NCBI GenBank assembly: GCA_023664705.1
Contig: JAMPFE010000072.1
Span: forward strand, 1 to 9,781
DNA: 9,781 bases
Reading direction: 5' to 3'
From: Lachnospiraceae bacterium
Lineage (GTDB): Bacteria; Bacillota; Clostridia; Oscillospirales; Ruminococcaceae
A program made the translations under genes and the position numbers. Every line of letters starts with the position of its first letter. Position 1 is the stretch's first letter. The notes beneath the pieces were generated by a model that did no database searches, was not told the origin of the DNA, and worked only from the letters and a program-made list of their open reading frames with translations. This document shows positions 1-5,509 of this stretch, piece by piece.

Positions 1-1
1 G

Positions 2-1441
2 GAAAATCAGCAGAAAATTCTCCGTGAAAAAGCAATGTCGCTCCCCGAATTTGCGTTTTGTGAAATCGAGGAATTTATCGACAACGGACACACGGGAACG
101 AATTTCGAGCGCCCCGCCGTTCAGCGGCTTTTGGATATGGTAAGAACGGGCGAAATCAGTTGTATCATTGTGAAGGACTTTTCGCGTTTCGGACGTAATT
201 CGATTGAAACGGGATATTTCATTCAAAAGGTCTTTCCGCTGTATCACGTTCGGTTTATATCGGTAAGCGACAGTTACGACAGCGCGGAACACAAGGGCGA
301 TACGGGCGGTATGGATATTGCTTTCAAGTATCTCATCAACGAGTGTTACAGCCGCGATCTTTCGGTCAAATCCAAGACCGCGAAAATGGCGCGAATGAAG
401 CGCGGCGAGTATCAGAGCAAGGTTTGTCCGTATGGCTACCAAAAAGGCGCGGACGGGCGAATGATACCCGATGAGGAAACCGCCGATAACGTCCGCAAGA
501 TTTTCGAGTGGGCGGCAGACGGCTTTAACGCTACGGAAATCGCTCACAAGCTGTACGAACTGAAAATCCCGACGCCTGGCGAGGTTAAATCAAGGCGAGG
601 AAGCAAAACGCACGACGTTTCCCGTGTAAACGGCGTGTGGTGTATCTCGACGGTTTTTCATATTTTAGAGGACGAACGGTACACGGGAATGTACGTCATA
701 AACAAACGGCACACGGTCGAAATCGGCAGTACGCACGTTCGTATGAATGACGAGAGCGAGTGGATCAAAATTCCCGACCACCACGAGCCGATAATCAGCA
801 AAGAGTTGTTTGAAAAGGCGAAAAGCAAGATACGTAAATTCAAGCTGCCGAATAAGCAACCGCGCGATTATCTTCTCCGAGGTAAGGTGTTCTGCGGGTG
901 CTGTGACCACGCGCTCAATGTGGCGAACGGACGGCATTTCAAGTGCAGATATTCCGAAAAAATCGCGGAAATAGATTGTCACGGATTATCCGTTCCGATT
1001 AAGGATTTAGAAACGGTCGTGTTCGATACTCTCCGCGCACAAGCAAGCTGCGTCATCGGCATTGGAGATTTGAGTGCGGCTGAATTATCCGCGTCACATC
1101 AAGCGGAATATACAAAAAAGCTGTGTGACTTGCAAGAACGCAAGCGTGGGCTTTACGAGAGTTTTGTTCTCGGTGAGATTACCGCCGAAGATTACAAGGC
1201 TCGCAAGTTGGAAACGGACGCGTTGATTGCCGATGTGAGGAACGTCATTGCGGCGGCTGCGGAGCAAGCAAAATCAGTGCGCGAGGAATACGAGGAAAAT
1301 CTGCGGCAAAAGAAAATAGCCGACGAGCTGCAAGCCGCCGACACGTTGACTAAATCGCTTGTAGAATTGCTGATAAAGCGGGTTTACGTTTTCCCCGACA
1401 ACAAGATTGAGATTGAGTACCTTTCGCGTTCGTTCTTCTAA
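2..1441 (+). CDS. Large serine recombinase (site-specific integrase/transposase), 5'-partial
   Basis: The frame is open to the left edge, so the gene begins outside the window. An ATG at 35 is internal, because conserved resolvase sequence precedes and follows it. Counting from that ATG, residues 1-120 are the rest of the resolvase catalytic domain, including the SRFGRN block (about 50-55). The catalytic serine lies upstream and is not visible. A recombinase DNA-binding domain follows (about 125-250), then a zinc beta-ribbon with Cys 287, 289/290, 304 and 315. A charged coiled-coil segment (about 345-430) and an IEIEY tail close the protein. This order is that of large serine recombinases such as TnpX/TndX, which cut, rejoin, integrate and excise whole elements. 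Such genes often sit at one end of their element, so this one probably marks the right end of an element lying to the left. It runs head-on into the broken integrase only 26 bp away. The family is secure; the mobilised element is unseen. Confidence 0.93.
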   Translation, partial: ENQQKILREKAMSLPEFAFCEIEEFIDNGHTGTNFERPAVQRLLDMVRTGEISCIIVKDFSRFGRNSIETGYFIQKVFPLYHVRFISVSDSYDSAEHKGDTGGMDIAFKYLINECYSRDLSVKSKTAKMARMKRGEYQSKVCPYGYQKGADGRMIPDEETADNVRKIFEWAADGFNATEIAHKLYELKIPTPGEVKSRRGSKTHDVSRVNGVWCISTVFHILEDERYTGMYVINKRHTVEIGSTHVRMNDESEWIKIPDHHEPIISKELFEKAKSKIRKFKLPNKQPRDYLLRGKVFCGCCDHALNVANGRHFKCRYSEKIAEIDCHGLSVPIKDLETVVFDTLRAQASCVIGIGDLSAAELSASHQAEYTKKLCDLQERKRGLYESFVLGEITAEDYKARKLETDALIADVRNVIAAAAEQAKSVREEYEENLRQKKIADELQAADTLTKSLVELLIKRVYVFPDNKIEIEYLSRSFF

Positions 1442-1509
1442 TTCGCTCTGTTTGGGAAAAATTTCATCTAATTTTCACAATTATTTTTTGTCGTGGGCTT
1501 GACATACGG
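1442..1509. other. Probable element boundary between serine-recombinase element and disrupted integrase gene
   Basis: On the minus strand the tyrosine-integrase reading frame follows its family up to the HDLRH box (codons 1524 down to 1510). It then changes to an unrelated 13-residue tail ending at a TAG (1470-1468). The expected continuation with the last catalytic His/Trp and the Tyr is absent. The serine recombinase stops at 1441, so only about 68 bp separate the end of one recombinase from the point where the other loses homology. A large serine recombinase located at the end of its element would leave exactly such a junction (attL or attR). The exact crossover dinucleotide cannot be seen without the empty site or the other end. 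Confidence 0.5.
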
Positions 1510-2411
1510 GTGCCGAAGATCGTGTATGCGTATCTTCTTAACTCCGCTTTTCTCGCAGCCGCGTGTCATCTCCTTTGTAAGGTAATGCTTGGTAAAGGGG
1601 AAAATGCGGTGCGTTTTCTTAATGCCGTAAATTGAGTTGATATACGCTTTCAGTTCGTCGGCAAGGAACTGCGGGATAGAGATAACGCGCTTGCTTTTAG
1701 GCGTTTTCGGGGGCGTTATCACATCTTTCTTTTCAATACGCTGATATGACTTGTTGACGCGCAGAGTGCATTTATTGAAATCAATATCTGCGGGAGTGAG
1801 GGCGAGCAGCTCACCCTCGCGCAGACCCGTCCAAAACAGCGTTGTGAAGATGATCTTTGAAACGGGCTTGTCCGATACGGCAAGAATAAATTTATCAAAC
1901 TCCTCTTTGACCCAATACTGCATTTCATCCGCGTTCTTTCTGCCTATGCTGCCCGCCTTGCGGCAAGGGTTATCGCTCAGATCGTAGAACCTCACAGCAT
2001 AATTGAATATCGCGTTAAGCTGATTGTAGACCGACCTCAGATATGTATCGGAATAGCCTTTCGTGAGCATCTCGGCTTGCCATTTACGCACGTCTGCGGG
2101 TGTGATCTGACGATCGGCTTATCCTTGAAATAGGGGAGTATCTTTTGGTCAACGACGTAGTGCTTTTGACGGAGCGTGTACTCTCTCAAGCGCGATGACA
2201 TATCCTCAAAATACAGTTCCACAAGGCTCCCGAACAGCATATTGACATCTGCGGATTTTTTCGCGAGGAACTCACGCAGCCACTCCTCTGCTTCGCGTTT
2301 GGTATCGAACCCTCGCTTGGTGGTCTTTTTTGTTTCTCCCGTCCAATCGGTATAGCGGAACTGAACGTACCACTTTCCCGTCTTGCCGTCTTTGCGTGCT
2401 GAATTAGCCAT
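1468..2411 (-). pseudogene. Tyrosine integrase, frameshifted and C-terminally truncated
   Basis: The start is the ATG at 2411, which overlaps the excisionase stop by 8 nt and has a GGGGG ribosome site just upstream. An N-terminal AP2-like arm-binding domain (KWYVQFRY, TKREAEEWL) is followed by a SAM-like core-binding domain. The frame is then lost near 2107-2108, where one base appears missing between the PIV and ITPADVRKW segments. Homology resumes in the next frame with the rest of the core-binding domain. The catalytic domain has the first Arg in TGLREGE (codon 1819-1821), the beta-hairpin Lys region (TPKSKRV), and HDLRH (H at 1522-1524, R at 1513-1515). It stops shortly after, with no second His and no nucleophilic Tyr. 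Intact relatives are about 370-400 residues, so some 60-70 are missing. The protein should be inactive, and the tyrosine-type element should no longer self-excise unless helped in trans. A sequencing error could explain the frameshift but not the missing end. Confidence 0.88.
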
Positions 2412-2595
2412 TTGCCACCCCCTTGTACATCTTCTCGTTAAAGTATTCAACGGGTATCTTGCCAGCGATAACGAGATAGTTCTCCTTTGCCAGCTCCGCG
2501 TTCCAAGCTCTGATTATCTTGTAAGCCTGTCCGACGGAAACGCCGAGCAATTCTGCGATTTCGGCTGCCGTGTAAAATAGTTTGATGTTGTTCAT
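2404..2595 (-). CDS. Excisionase-like helix-turn-helix protein
   Basis: A 63-residue protein opens with a MerR/excisionase-type helix-turn-helix (FYTAAEIAELLGVSVGQAYKII, about residues 7-28). A basic wing follows (IAGKIPVEYFNEKMY). The size and layout fit the small Xis/DNA-binding proteins found directly upstream of integrases in Firmicutes integrative elements. They bend attachment-site DNA and bias the integrase toward excision, and some also regulate transcription. The start at 2595 is supported by an AAGGAGG at 2604-2610, 8 nt upstream. The stop overlaps the integrase ATG, indicating translational coupling. It is transcribed from the promoter at 2644-2672. The gene itself looks intact although its partner integrase is broken. 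Direct membership of the xis family is inferred from position and fold, not from a close named homologue. Confidence 0.82.
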   Translation of the reverse strand: MNNIKLFYTAAEIAELLGVSVGQAYKIIRAWNAELAKENYLVIAGKIPVEYFNEKMYKGVANG

Positions 2596-2624
2596 ACTGT
2601 AAACCTCCTTGAAAAATATTAAGA

Positions 2625-2677
2625 CTTGTTATGTCCTGTTTATATTATATACCTCATAATCTGTCTTGTCAAGTCCT
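2625..2677. repeat. 13-bp direct repeat, 40 bp apart: candidate repressor operators
   Basis: CTTGTTATGTCCT (2625-2637) and CTTGTCAAGTCCT (2665-2677) match at 11 of 13 positions and start exactly 40 bp apart, close to four helical turns. The right copy overlaps the -35 box of the leftward promoter and contains the near-palindrome CTTGTCAAG. The left copy lies downstream of the -10 box. Location between a divergent XRE repressor and the xis-int genes suggests operators for that repressor, which would shut xis-int off. Binding is inferred. Confidence 0.5.
2644..2672 (-). promoter_or_regulatory. Sigma-A promoter for xis-int (TTGACA-17-TATAAT)
   Basis: On the minus strand a perfect -35 TTGACA (2672-2667) is followed by a 17-bp spacer and a perfect -10 TATAAT (2649-2644), about 50 bp upstream of the excisionase ATG. 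Such a strong promoter for excision functions would need tight repression, in keeping with the repeat overlapping its -35 box. Confidence 0.85.
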
Positions 2678-2701
2678 TTTATGTGAAAATTGCGTGAAAT
2701 A

Positions 2702-2730
2702 TTGAAAAATTTTTGCGAATGTACTATAAT
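2702..2730 (+). promoter_or_regulatory. Sigma-A promoter for the XRE regulator (TTGAAA-17-TATAAT)
   Basis: TTGAAA at 2702-2707, a 17-bp spacer and TATAAT at 2725-2730 lie 19 bp upstream of the chosen ATG at 2750. Back-to-back with the leftward promoter, it forms the usual divergent immunity-type switch of prophages and integrative elements. Confidence 0.83.
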
Positions 2731-2749
2731 AAATATAGGGGTGAATGGA

Positions 2750-3373
2750 ATGAGCAGCAAAAATGACATACAGACCACCGTGGGCGATAACATCACAGAA
2801 TGCCGAAAGCGTTTAGGGATAACCCAAGACGAGCTTGCTCGGCGGCTGGGGAAATCCGTGAAAACGGTACAAAGATACGAGAGCGGTACCGTCGATCTGC
2901 CCATCTCTATTCTTGCGGAGATAGCTGCCGCGCTTAACGTTTCGGTGAACTACCTGATAGGGTATACTCCGTCGTTTATCAAGCTGGAGAGCTTGTCCGA
3001 TGTTACAGCGTTCCTCTTGGAACTCAACAACAAAGAGGAGATCCGTTTCGAGGTAGAGCTGAACAAGAATGCGGAGGAGGGCAAGACCTTTTCTTTGACA
3101 TTCGACGCGATGAGCACCTCGGCGATCTACAACTCTGCGCTTTACGATATGGTGGAGAAACTCAAGACCAACCGTGACGCATTGGAGGAGTATTGGATCA
3201 ACTATGAAACCTTCAAGCTTTGGGAAGAAAAGGCTGTCTTGTACAATACCACCGCTTTCCTCACCGATAAAAAGCACGAGGAGCTGTCGGACGAGGAACT
3301 CATTAAAAAGCGTAATGAGGCGTTTGATCGGAAGATGAAAGAAATGCAAAGTCAAGGCGGAAACAAAAAATAG
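2750..3373 (+). CDS. XRE-family helix-turn-helix transcriptional regulator
   Basis: The predicted protein has 207 residues. Residues about 11-69 form a classic Cro/C1-type helix-turn-helix: NITECRKRLGITQDELARRL, then SVKTVQRYESG for the recognition helix, then LPISILAEIAAALNVSVNYL. The rest (about 75-207) is acidic-basic and helical, with no protease or metal-binding motif seen, and is probably for dimerisation or sensing. The ATG at 2750 is preferred because AGGGG at 2737-2741 sits 8 nt upstream and the promoter at 2702-2730 fits. A GTG at 2741 in frame is the alternative; longer readings from 2690 would begin inside the promoter. Divergent from xis-int, it most likely represses those genes and perhaps itself. 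It could instead be an orphan regulator left from a decayed element. Confidence 0.88.
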   Translation: MSSKNDIQTTVGDNITECRKRLGITQDELARRLGKSVKTVQRYESGTVDLPISILAEIAAALNVSVNYLIGYTPSFIKLESLSDVTAFLLELNNKEEIRFEVELNKNAEEGKTFSLTFDAMSTSAIYNSALYDMVEKLKTNRDALEEYWINYETFKLWEEKAVLYNTTAFLTDKKHEELSDEELIKKRNEAFDRKMKEMQSQGGNKK

Positions 3374-3376
3374 CCG

Positions 3377-3398
3377 TGAGTACAAATTGAGTACAAAA
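3377..3398 (+). repeat. Tandem pair, TGAGTACAAA family (11-bp period)
   Basis: TGAGTACAAAT (3377-3387) is followed directly by TGAGTACAAAA (3388-3398), identical at 10 of 11 positions, beginning 4 bp after the XRE gene stop. Tandem decamer or 11-mer pairs are typical of arm-type sites bound by the N-terminal AP2-like domain of tyrosine integrases. The same family recurs at 3690-3710. Confidence 0.7.
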
Positions 3399-3454
3399 AA
3401 ATCAAAACGGTATATTTTAGGCGCAAAATTCGATACAAGACGCAACGAAAAACG

Positions 3455-3476
3455 AGGAAAAACAACGATTTTTCCT
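3455..3476. terminator. Perfect 8-bp A/T-rich hairpin, possible weak terminator
   Basis: AGGAAAAA (3455-3462), loop CAACGA, TTTTTCCT (3469-3476). The stem is weak in G+C and no clear U-run follows, so termination of the XRE transcript is only a possibility. Confidence 0.25.
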
Positions 3477-3543
3477 TGTGAAACGTTATTATAAGGCGAG
3501 TGGGAATAGTTGACCGCTCTCAACAAATGGCTTAGGTAAGCCG

Positions 3544-3560
3544 CTTGTTTTAGTTACAAG
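3544..3560. repeat. 5-7-5 inverted repeat, core-site-like
   Basis: CTTGT (3544-3548), a 7-bp spacer TTTAGTT, and ACAAG (3556-3560) form a perfect 5-bp inverted repeat. It lies just after the palindrome GGCTTA-GG-TAAGCC (3529-3542). Two inverted half-sites around a 7-bp spacer match the layout of tyrosine-recombinase core sites, and arm-like repeats flank it on both sides. A simple RNA hairpin is the alternative. Confidence 0.35.
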
Positions 3561-3567
3561 TGCTAAA

Positions 3568-3589
3568 TGATACCGCTTTGATACCGTTA
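3568..3589 (+). repeat. Tandem pair, TGATACCG family (11-bp period)
   Basis: TGATACCGCTT (3568-3578) abuts TGATACCGTTA (3579-3589), with the first eight positions identical. The period equals that of the TGAGTACAA and GGCTACA pairs, but the sequence differs, which suggests sites for a different integrase. Confidence 0.65.
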
Positions 3590-3669
3590 TTATTTTCGAG
3601 AGGTGAACGGTGTGGGTGCGCGGGGCGGCGTTGTAAGCCGTTTCGTGAGCTTGGGGAGTGGCAACTGAT

Positions 3670-3710
3670 TGGCTACATATCGGCTACAATGAGTACAATT
3701 TGAGTACAAG
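3670..3710 (+). repeat. Two adjoining tandem pairs: GGCTACA and TGAGTACAA families
   Basis: GGCTACA begins at 3671 and again at 3682 (11 bp apart). TGAGTACAA begins at 3690 and again at 3701 (11 bp apart). The second pair repeats the family at 3377-3398, about 313 bp away and in the same orientation. All four units share the pattern GnnTACA. They end 41 bp before the Vsr gene. Confidence 0.7.
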
Positions 3711-3751
3711 CAACCGCCGACATTATCATCACAAAATTTGGAAGTGTAGAT

Positions 3752-4162
3752 ATGAGCAAGAAAACTCCCGAACAGATCACCTACAATATGAAACAAGTCA
3801 AGAACAAAGGCTCAAAAATCGAGGTTATGCTGATGAGGGAGCTTTGGTCGCGCGGCTTGCGTTATCGCAAGAACGTCAACGGTATCTGCGGAAAGCCCGA
3901 TATAGTCTTTATCGGCAAGAAGGTCGCAGTGTTCTGCGACAGCGAATTTTGGCACGGCTACAACTGGGAAGAACGCAAGCACGATTTCAAATCCAATCAA
4001 GAATTTTGGATTCCGAAGATCGAGCGGAACATGGAACGCGACCGCAAGGTCACGGAGCGACTCACAGCCGAAGGGTGGACGGTGCTACGTTTTTGGGGCA
4101 ATGAGATCAAGAAGAACCTAAAGGAGTGTGCCGATAAGATCGAGAAGGCGGTGCGCGGATGA
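3752..4162 (+). CDS. vsr: Vsr-type very-short-patch mismatch endonuclease (zinc-ligand-poor variant)
   Basis: The protein has 136 residues, the usual Vsr length. Vsr nicks DNA 5' of the T in T:G mismatches that arise when 5-methylcytosine deaminates, starting repair back to C:G. The family signatures are in order: YNMKQVKNKGSKIE near the N-terminus, GKPDIVF with the metal-binding Asp at residue 50, FWHG with the likely catalytic His at 68, then FWIPKIERNMERD and GWTVLRFWG. The Cys/His residues that hold a structural zinc in E. coli Vsr are not seen: the stretch before FWHG reads FCDSE, and the C-terminal block is FWGNEIKK rather than a Cys-bearing one. Other bacteria appear to have this variant. 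A GGAAG lies 7 nt before the ATG. The stop overlaps the next methyltransferase start (ATGA), so the two are translationally coupled. It presumably limits mutation at the sites methylated by M1 or M2. Confidence 0.92.
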   Translation: MSKKTPEQITYNMKQVKNKGSKIEVMLMRELWSRGLRYRKNVNGICGKPDIVFIGKKVAVFCDSEFWHGYNWEERKHDFKSNQEFWIPKIERNMERDRKVTERLTAEGWTVLRFWGNEIKKNLKECADKIEKAVRG

Positions 4163-5094
4163 TAACGGCGGTCAGCCTTTTCGCGGGCATCGGCGGAATT
4201 GACATCGCGTTTCGGCAAGCCGGGTTTGAGGTAATCTGGGCGAACGAGATCGACCGATATGCTTGCGTTACCTACCGAAACAACTTTACGAACCCTTTGT
4301 CGGAGGCAGACATAAAGGCAGTTGACGAGAGAACCGTTCCGCAATCGGACGTGCTTTTCGGCGGTTTTCCGTGTCAGAGCTTTTCGGTTATGGGGTATAA
4401 GCGCGGTTTTAAAGACCCTCGCGGAAATTTGTTCTTTGAGATCGCCCGCATTGCCGAGCATACAAAGCCGAAAGTCATCTTGCTTGAAAATGTGAAAAAT
4501 CTGATCTATCACGACAACGGCAAGACGTTCATCACCATACACAATACGCTCGCCGAATTGGGGTATTACATAAAGTACAGCGTTCAGAATGCAAGCACAC
4601 ACGGGAATATCCCGCAGGAGCGCAGCCGAACTTTCTTAGCGGCATTCTCGGATTACGAGATGATGAGCGGTTTTTCATTCCCCGATGAGATACCTTTGAC
4701 AATCGGCATTGAGGATATTTTGAACCGCTCGTCGAAGCAAAACGACGCGTTTTACTATCCTCCCGGGAACAAGTATTACGAGGCACTCAATCGCAAAATC
4801 CCCGACAAAACGGGAATTTATCGGATAGATGACAGTGGAGTTGCGACAAGGAAATATGTGATGTCGCCGACGCTGAAAGCAAATATGGGAACTTATCCCG
4901 ACCGTGTTCCGATAATCAGAGATGACTTCGGAATACGAAAACTCACTCCGTATGAGTGCTTGGCGTTACAAGGATTTCCTGCGGATTTCAGATTTAAAGA
5001 CATACCGCTCGAGGCGGCTTACAAGCAATGCGGCAATACCGTGTGCGTTCCCGTGGTTAGACGGATCGCAGAAAATTTGTTAAAAGTGTTTTAG
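4159..5094 (+). CDS. DNA cytosine-5 methyltransferase (M1)
   Basis: The 311-residue enzyme transfers a methyl group from S-adenosylmethionine to C5 of cytosine in a specific duplex site. The motifs are complete: I, FAGIGG (residues 8-13); IV, FPCQSF with the nucleophile Cys72; VI, LLENV with Glu110; VIII, QERSR (153-157); IX, RKLTPYECLALQGFP; X, YKQCGNTVCVPVV near the C-terminus. The target-recognition region (about 185-255, containing SPTLKANMGTYPDR) differs clearly from that of M2, so the two enzymes probably do not read their site in the same way. I cannot name its target. It is coupled to vsr by a 4-nt overlap, and the HTH gene follows after 16 bp. It could methylate the other cytosine or strand of the same site, or be the cognate of an absent enzyme. 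Confidence 0.95.
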   Translation: MITAVSLFAGIGGIDIAFRQAGFEVIWANEIDRYACVTYRNNFTNPLSEADIKAVDERTVPQSDVLFGGFPCQSFSVMGYKRGFKDPRGNLFFEIARIAEHTKPKVILLENVKNLIYHDNGKTFITIHNTLAELGYYIKYSVQNASTHGNIPQERSRTFLAAFSDYEMMSGFSFPDEIPLTIGIEDILNRSSKQNDAFYYPPGNKYYEALNRKIPDKTGIYRIDDSGVATRKYVMSPTLKANMGTYPDRVPIIRDDFGIRKLTPYECLALQGFPADFRFKDIPLEAAYKQCGNTVCVPVVRRIAENLLKVF

Positions 5095-5110
5095 GTTAGG
5101 AGTATATGTT

Positions 5111-5509
5111 ATGACTGCATTTGAAACAACAACTCAGAATATTCAGAAGGTTTTAGACGTCATAAATAGCGGTCATTATACCGCCAAAACCCAAATCGCA
5201 AAAGATGTGGGAGTTTCTCCCACGCTAATAAGTAATATTTTCAAAAGAATAGAACCTGAAATCAGCGTTGTGGGTAAAGTGTATAAAACAAACTGCACTA
5301 AGGTAGAGGAAACGGAATTTTATAAAAAATTCAGCGTACTCATTCCGGTTGTCCTTTCTAATCCTACTATTATGCTTTGGCAAAATAAGTACATATCATC
5401 GATGCTTGATTTATCTACAAACGAGGTTCAAACATTAAGAGCTTACGTTGATGATAAAATTCGGATTGAAGAAATGCTCCAAAGGAGAAACAGCAATGAA
5501 AAAGTATAA
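5111..5509 (+). CDS. Small helix-turn-helix protein, possible R-M controller
   Basis: The protein has 132 residues. A helix-turn-helix is visible at about 23-46 (TAKTQIAKDVGVSPTLISNIFKRI), preceded by a short helix. The remaining 85 residues are of unrecognised type and end in a charged helix (DKIRIEEMLQRR). AGGAG at 5099-5103 supports the ATG. The end overlaps the M2 start by 14 nt, so translation of the two is probably linked. Position between the two methyltransferases and ahead of R suggests a role like that of C proteins, which delay the nuclease until methylation is established. It is not a canonical XRE-type C protein, so this is inference from position and fold. The gene is A+T-rich (19 of 60 bases G+C in 5281-5340), unlike both neighbours, which hints at separate origin. 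Confidence 0.75.
   Translation: MTAFETTTQNIQKVLDVINSGHYTAKTQIAKDVGVSPTLISNIFKRIEPEISVVGKVYKTNCTKVEETEFYKKFSVLIPVVLSNPTIMLWQNKYISSMLDLSTNEVQTLRAYVDDKIRIEEMLQRRNSNEKV

Larger units (their letters stand above)
3374..3751. other. Gene-free 378-bp region rich in short repeats
   Basis: No convincing coding sequence is seen on either strand. The stretch contains four tandem pairs of 11-bp-period repeats, a 5-7-5 inverted repeat, the palindrome GGCTTA-GG-TAAGCC (3529-3542), an A/T-rich hairpin, and a local G+C-rich patch (about 3600-3665). I see no strong promoter for the downstream operon. A weak TTGAGT (3700-3705) with TTATCA (3723-3728), 17 bp apart, is the best candidate. It overlaps the last repeat, so whatever binds the repeats could affect expression. 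Confidence 0.6.

Noticed and set aside
2813..3526. 237-residue open frame on the minus strand opposite the XRE gene
   Set aside because: Opposes a clear XRE regulator with promoter and ribosome site; no domain and no ribosome site of its own.
3514..3570. Possible 3' end of a displaced gene (PLSTNGLGKPLVLVTSAK reading)
   Set aside because: A stop codon lies immediately upstream in the same frame and no relatives are recognised; too short to support.
3377..3710. CRISPR array
   Set aside because: Repeat units are only 11 bp, directly abutting, of several sequences, with no constant-length spacers and no cas genes.
3700..3728. Promoter for the restriction operon (TTGAGT-17-TTATCA)
   Set aside because: The -10 match is poor; it is mentioned only as the best candidate within the gene-free region and not listed as a promoter.
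3658..4104. 148-residue plus-strand frame overlapping vsr
   Set aside because: Arg/Gln-rich product of an off-frame reading; the Vsr frame carries all family motifs.
3997..4602. 201-residue open frame on the minus strand across vsr and M1
   Set aside because: It is antisense to two clear genes with complete motifs, lacks a good ribosome site, and shows no recognisable domain.
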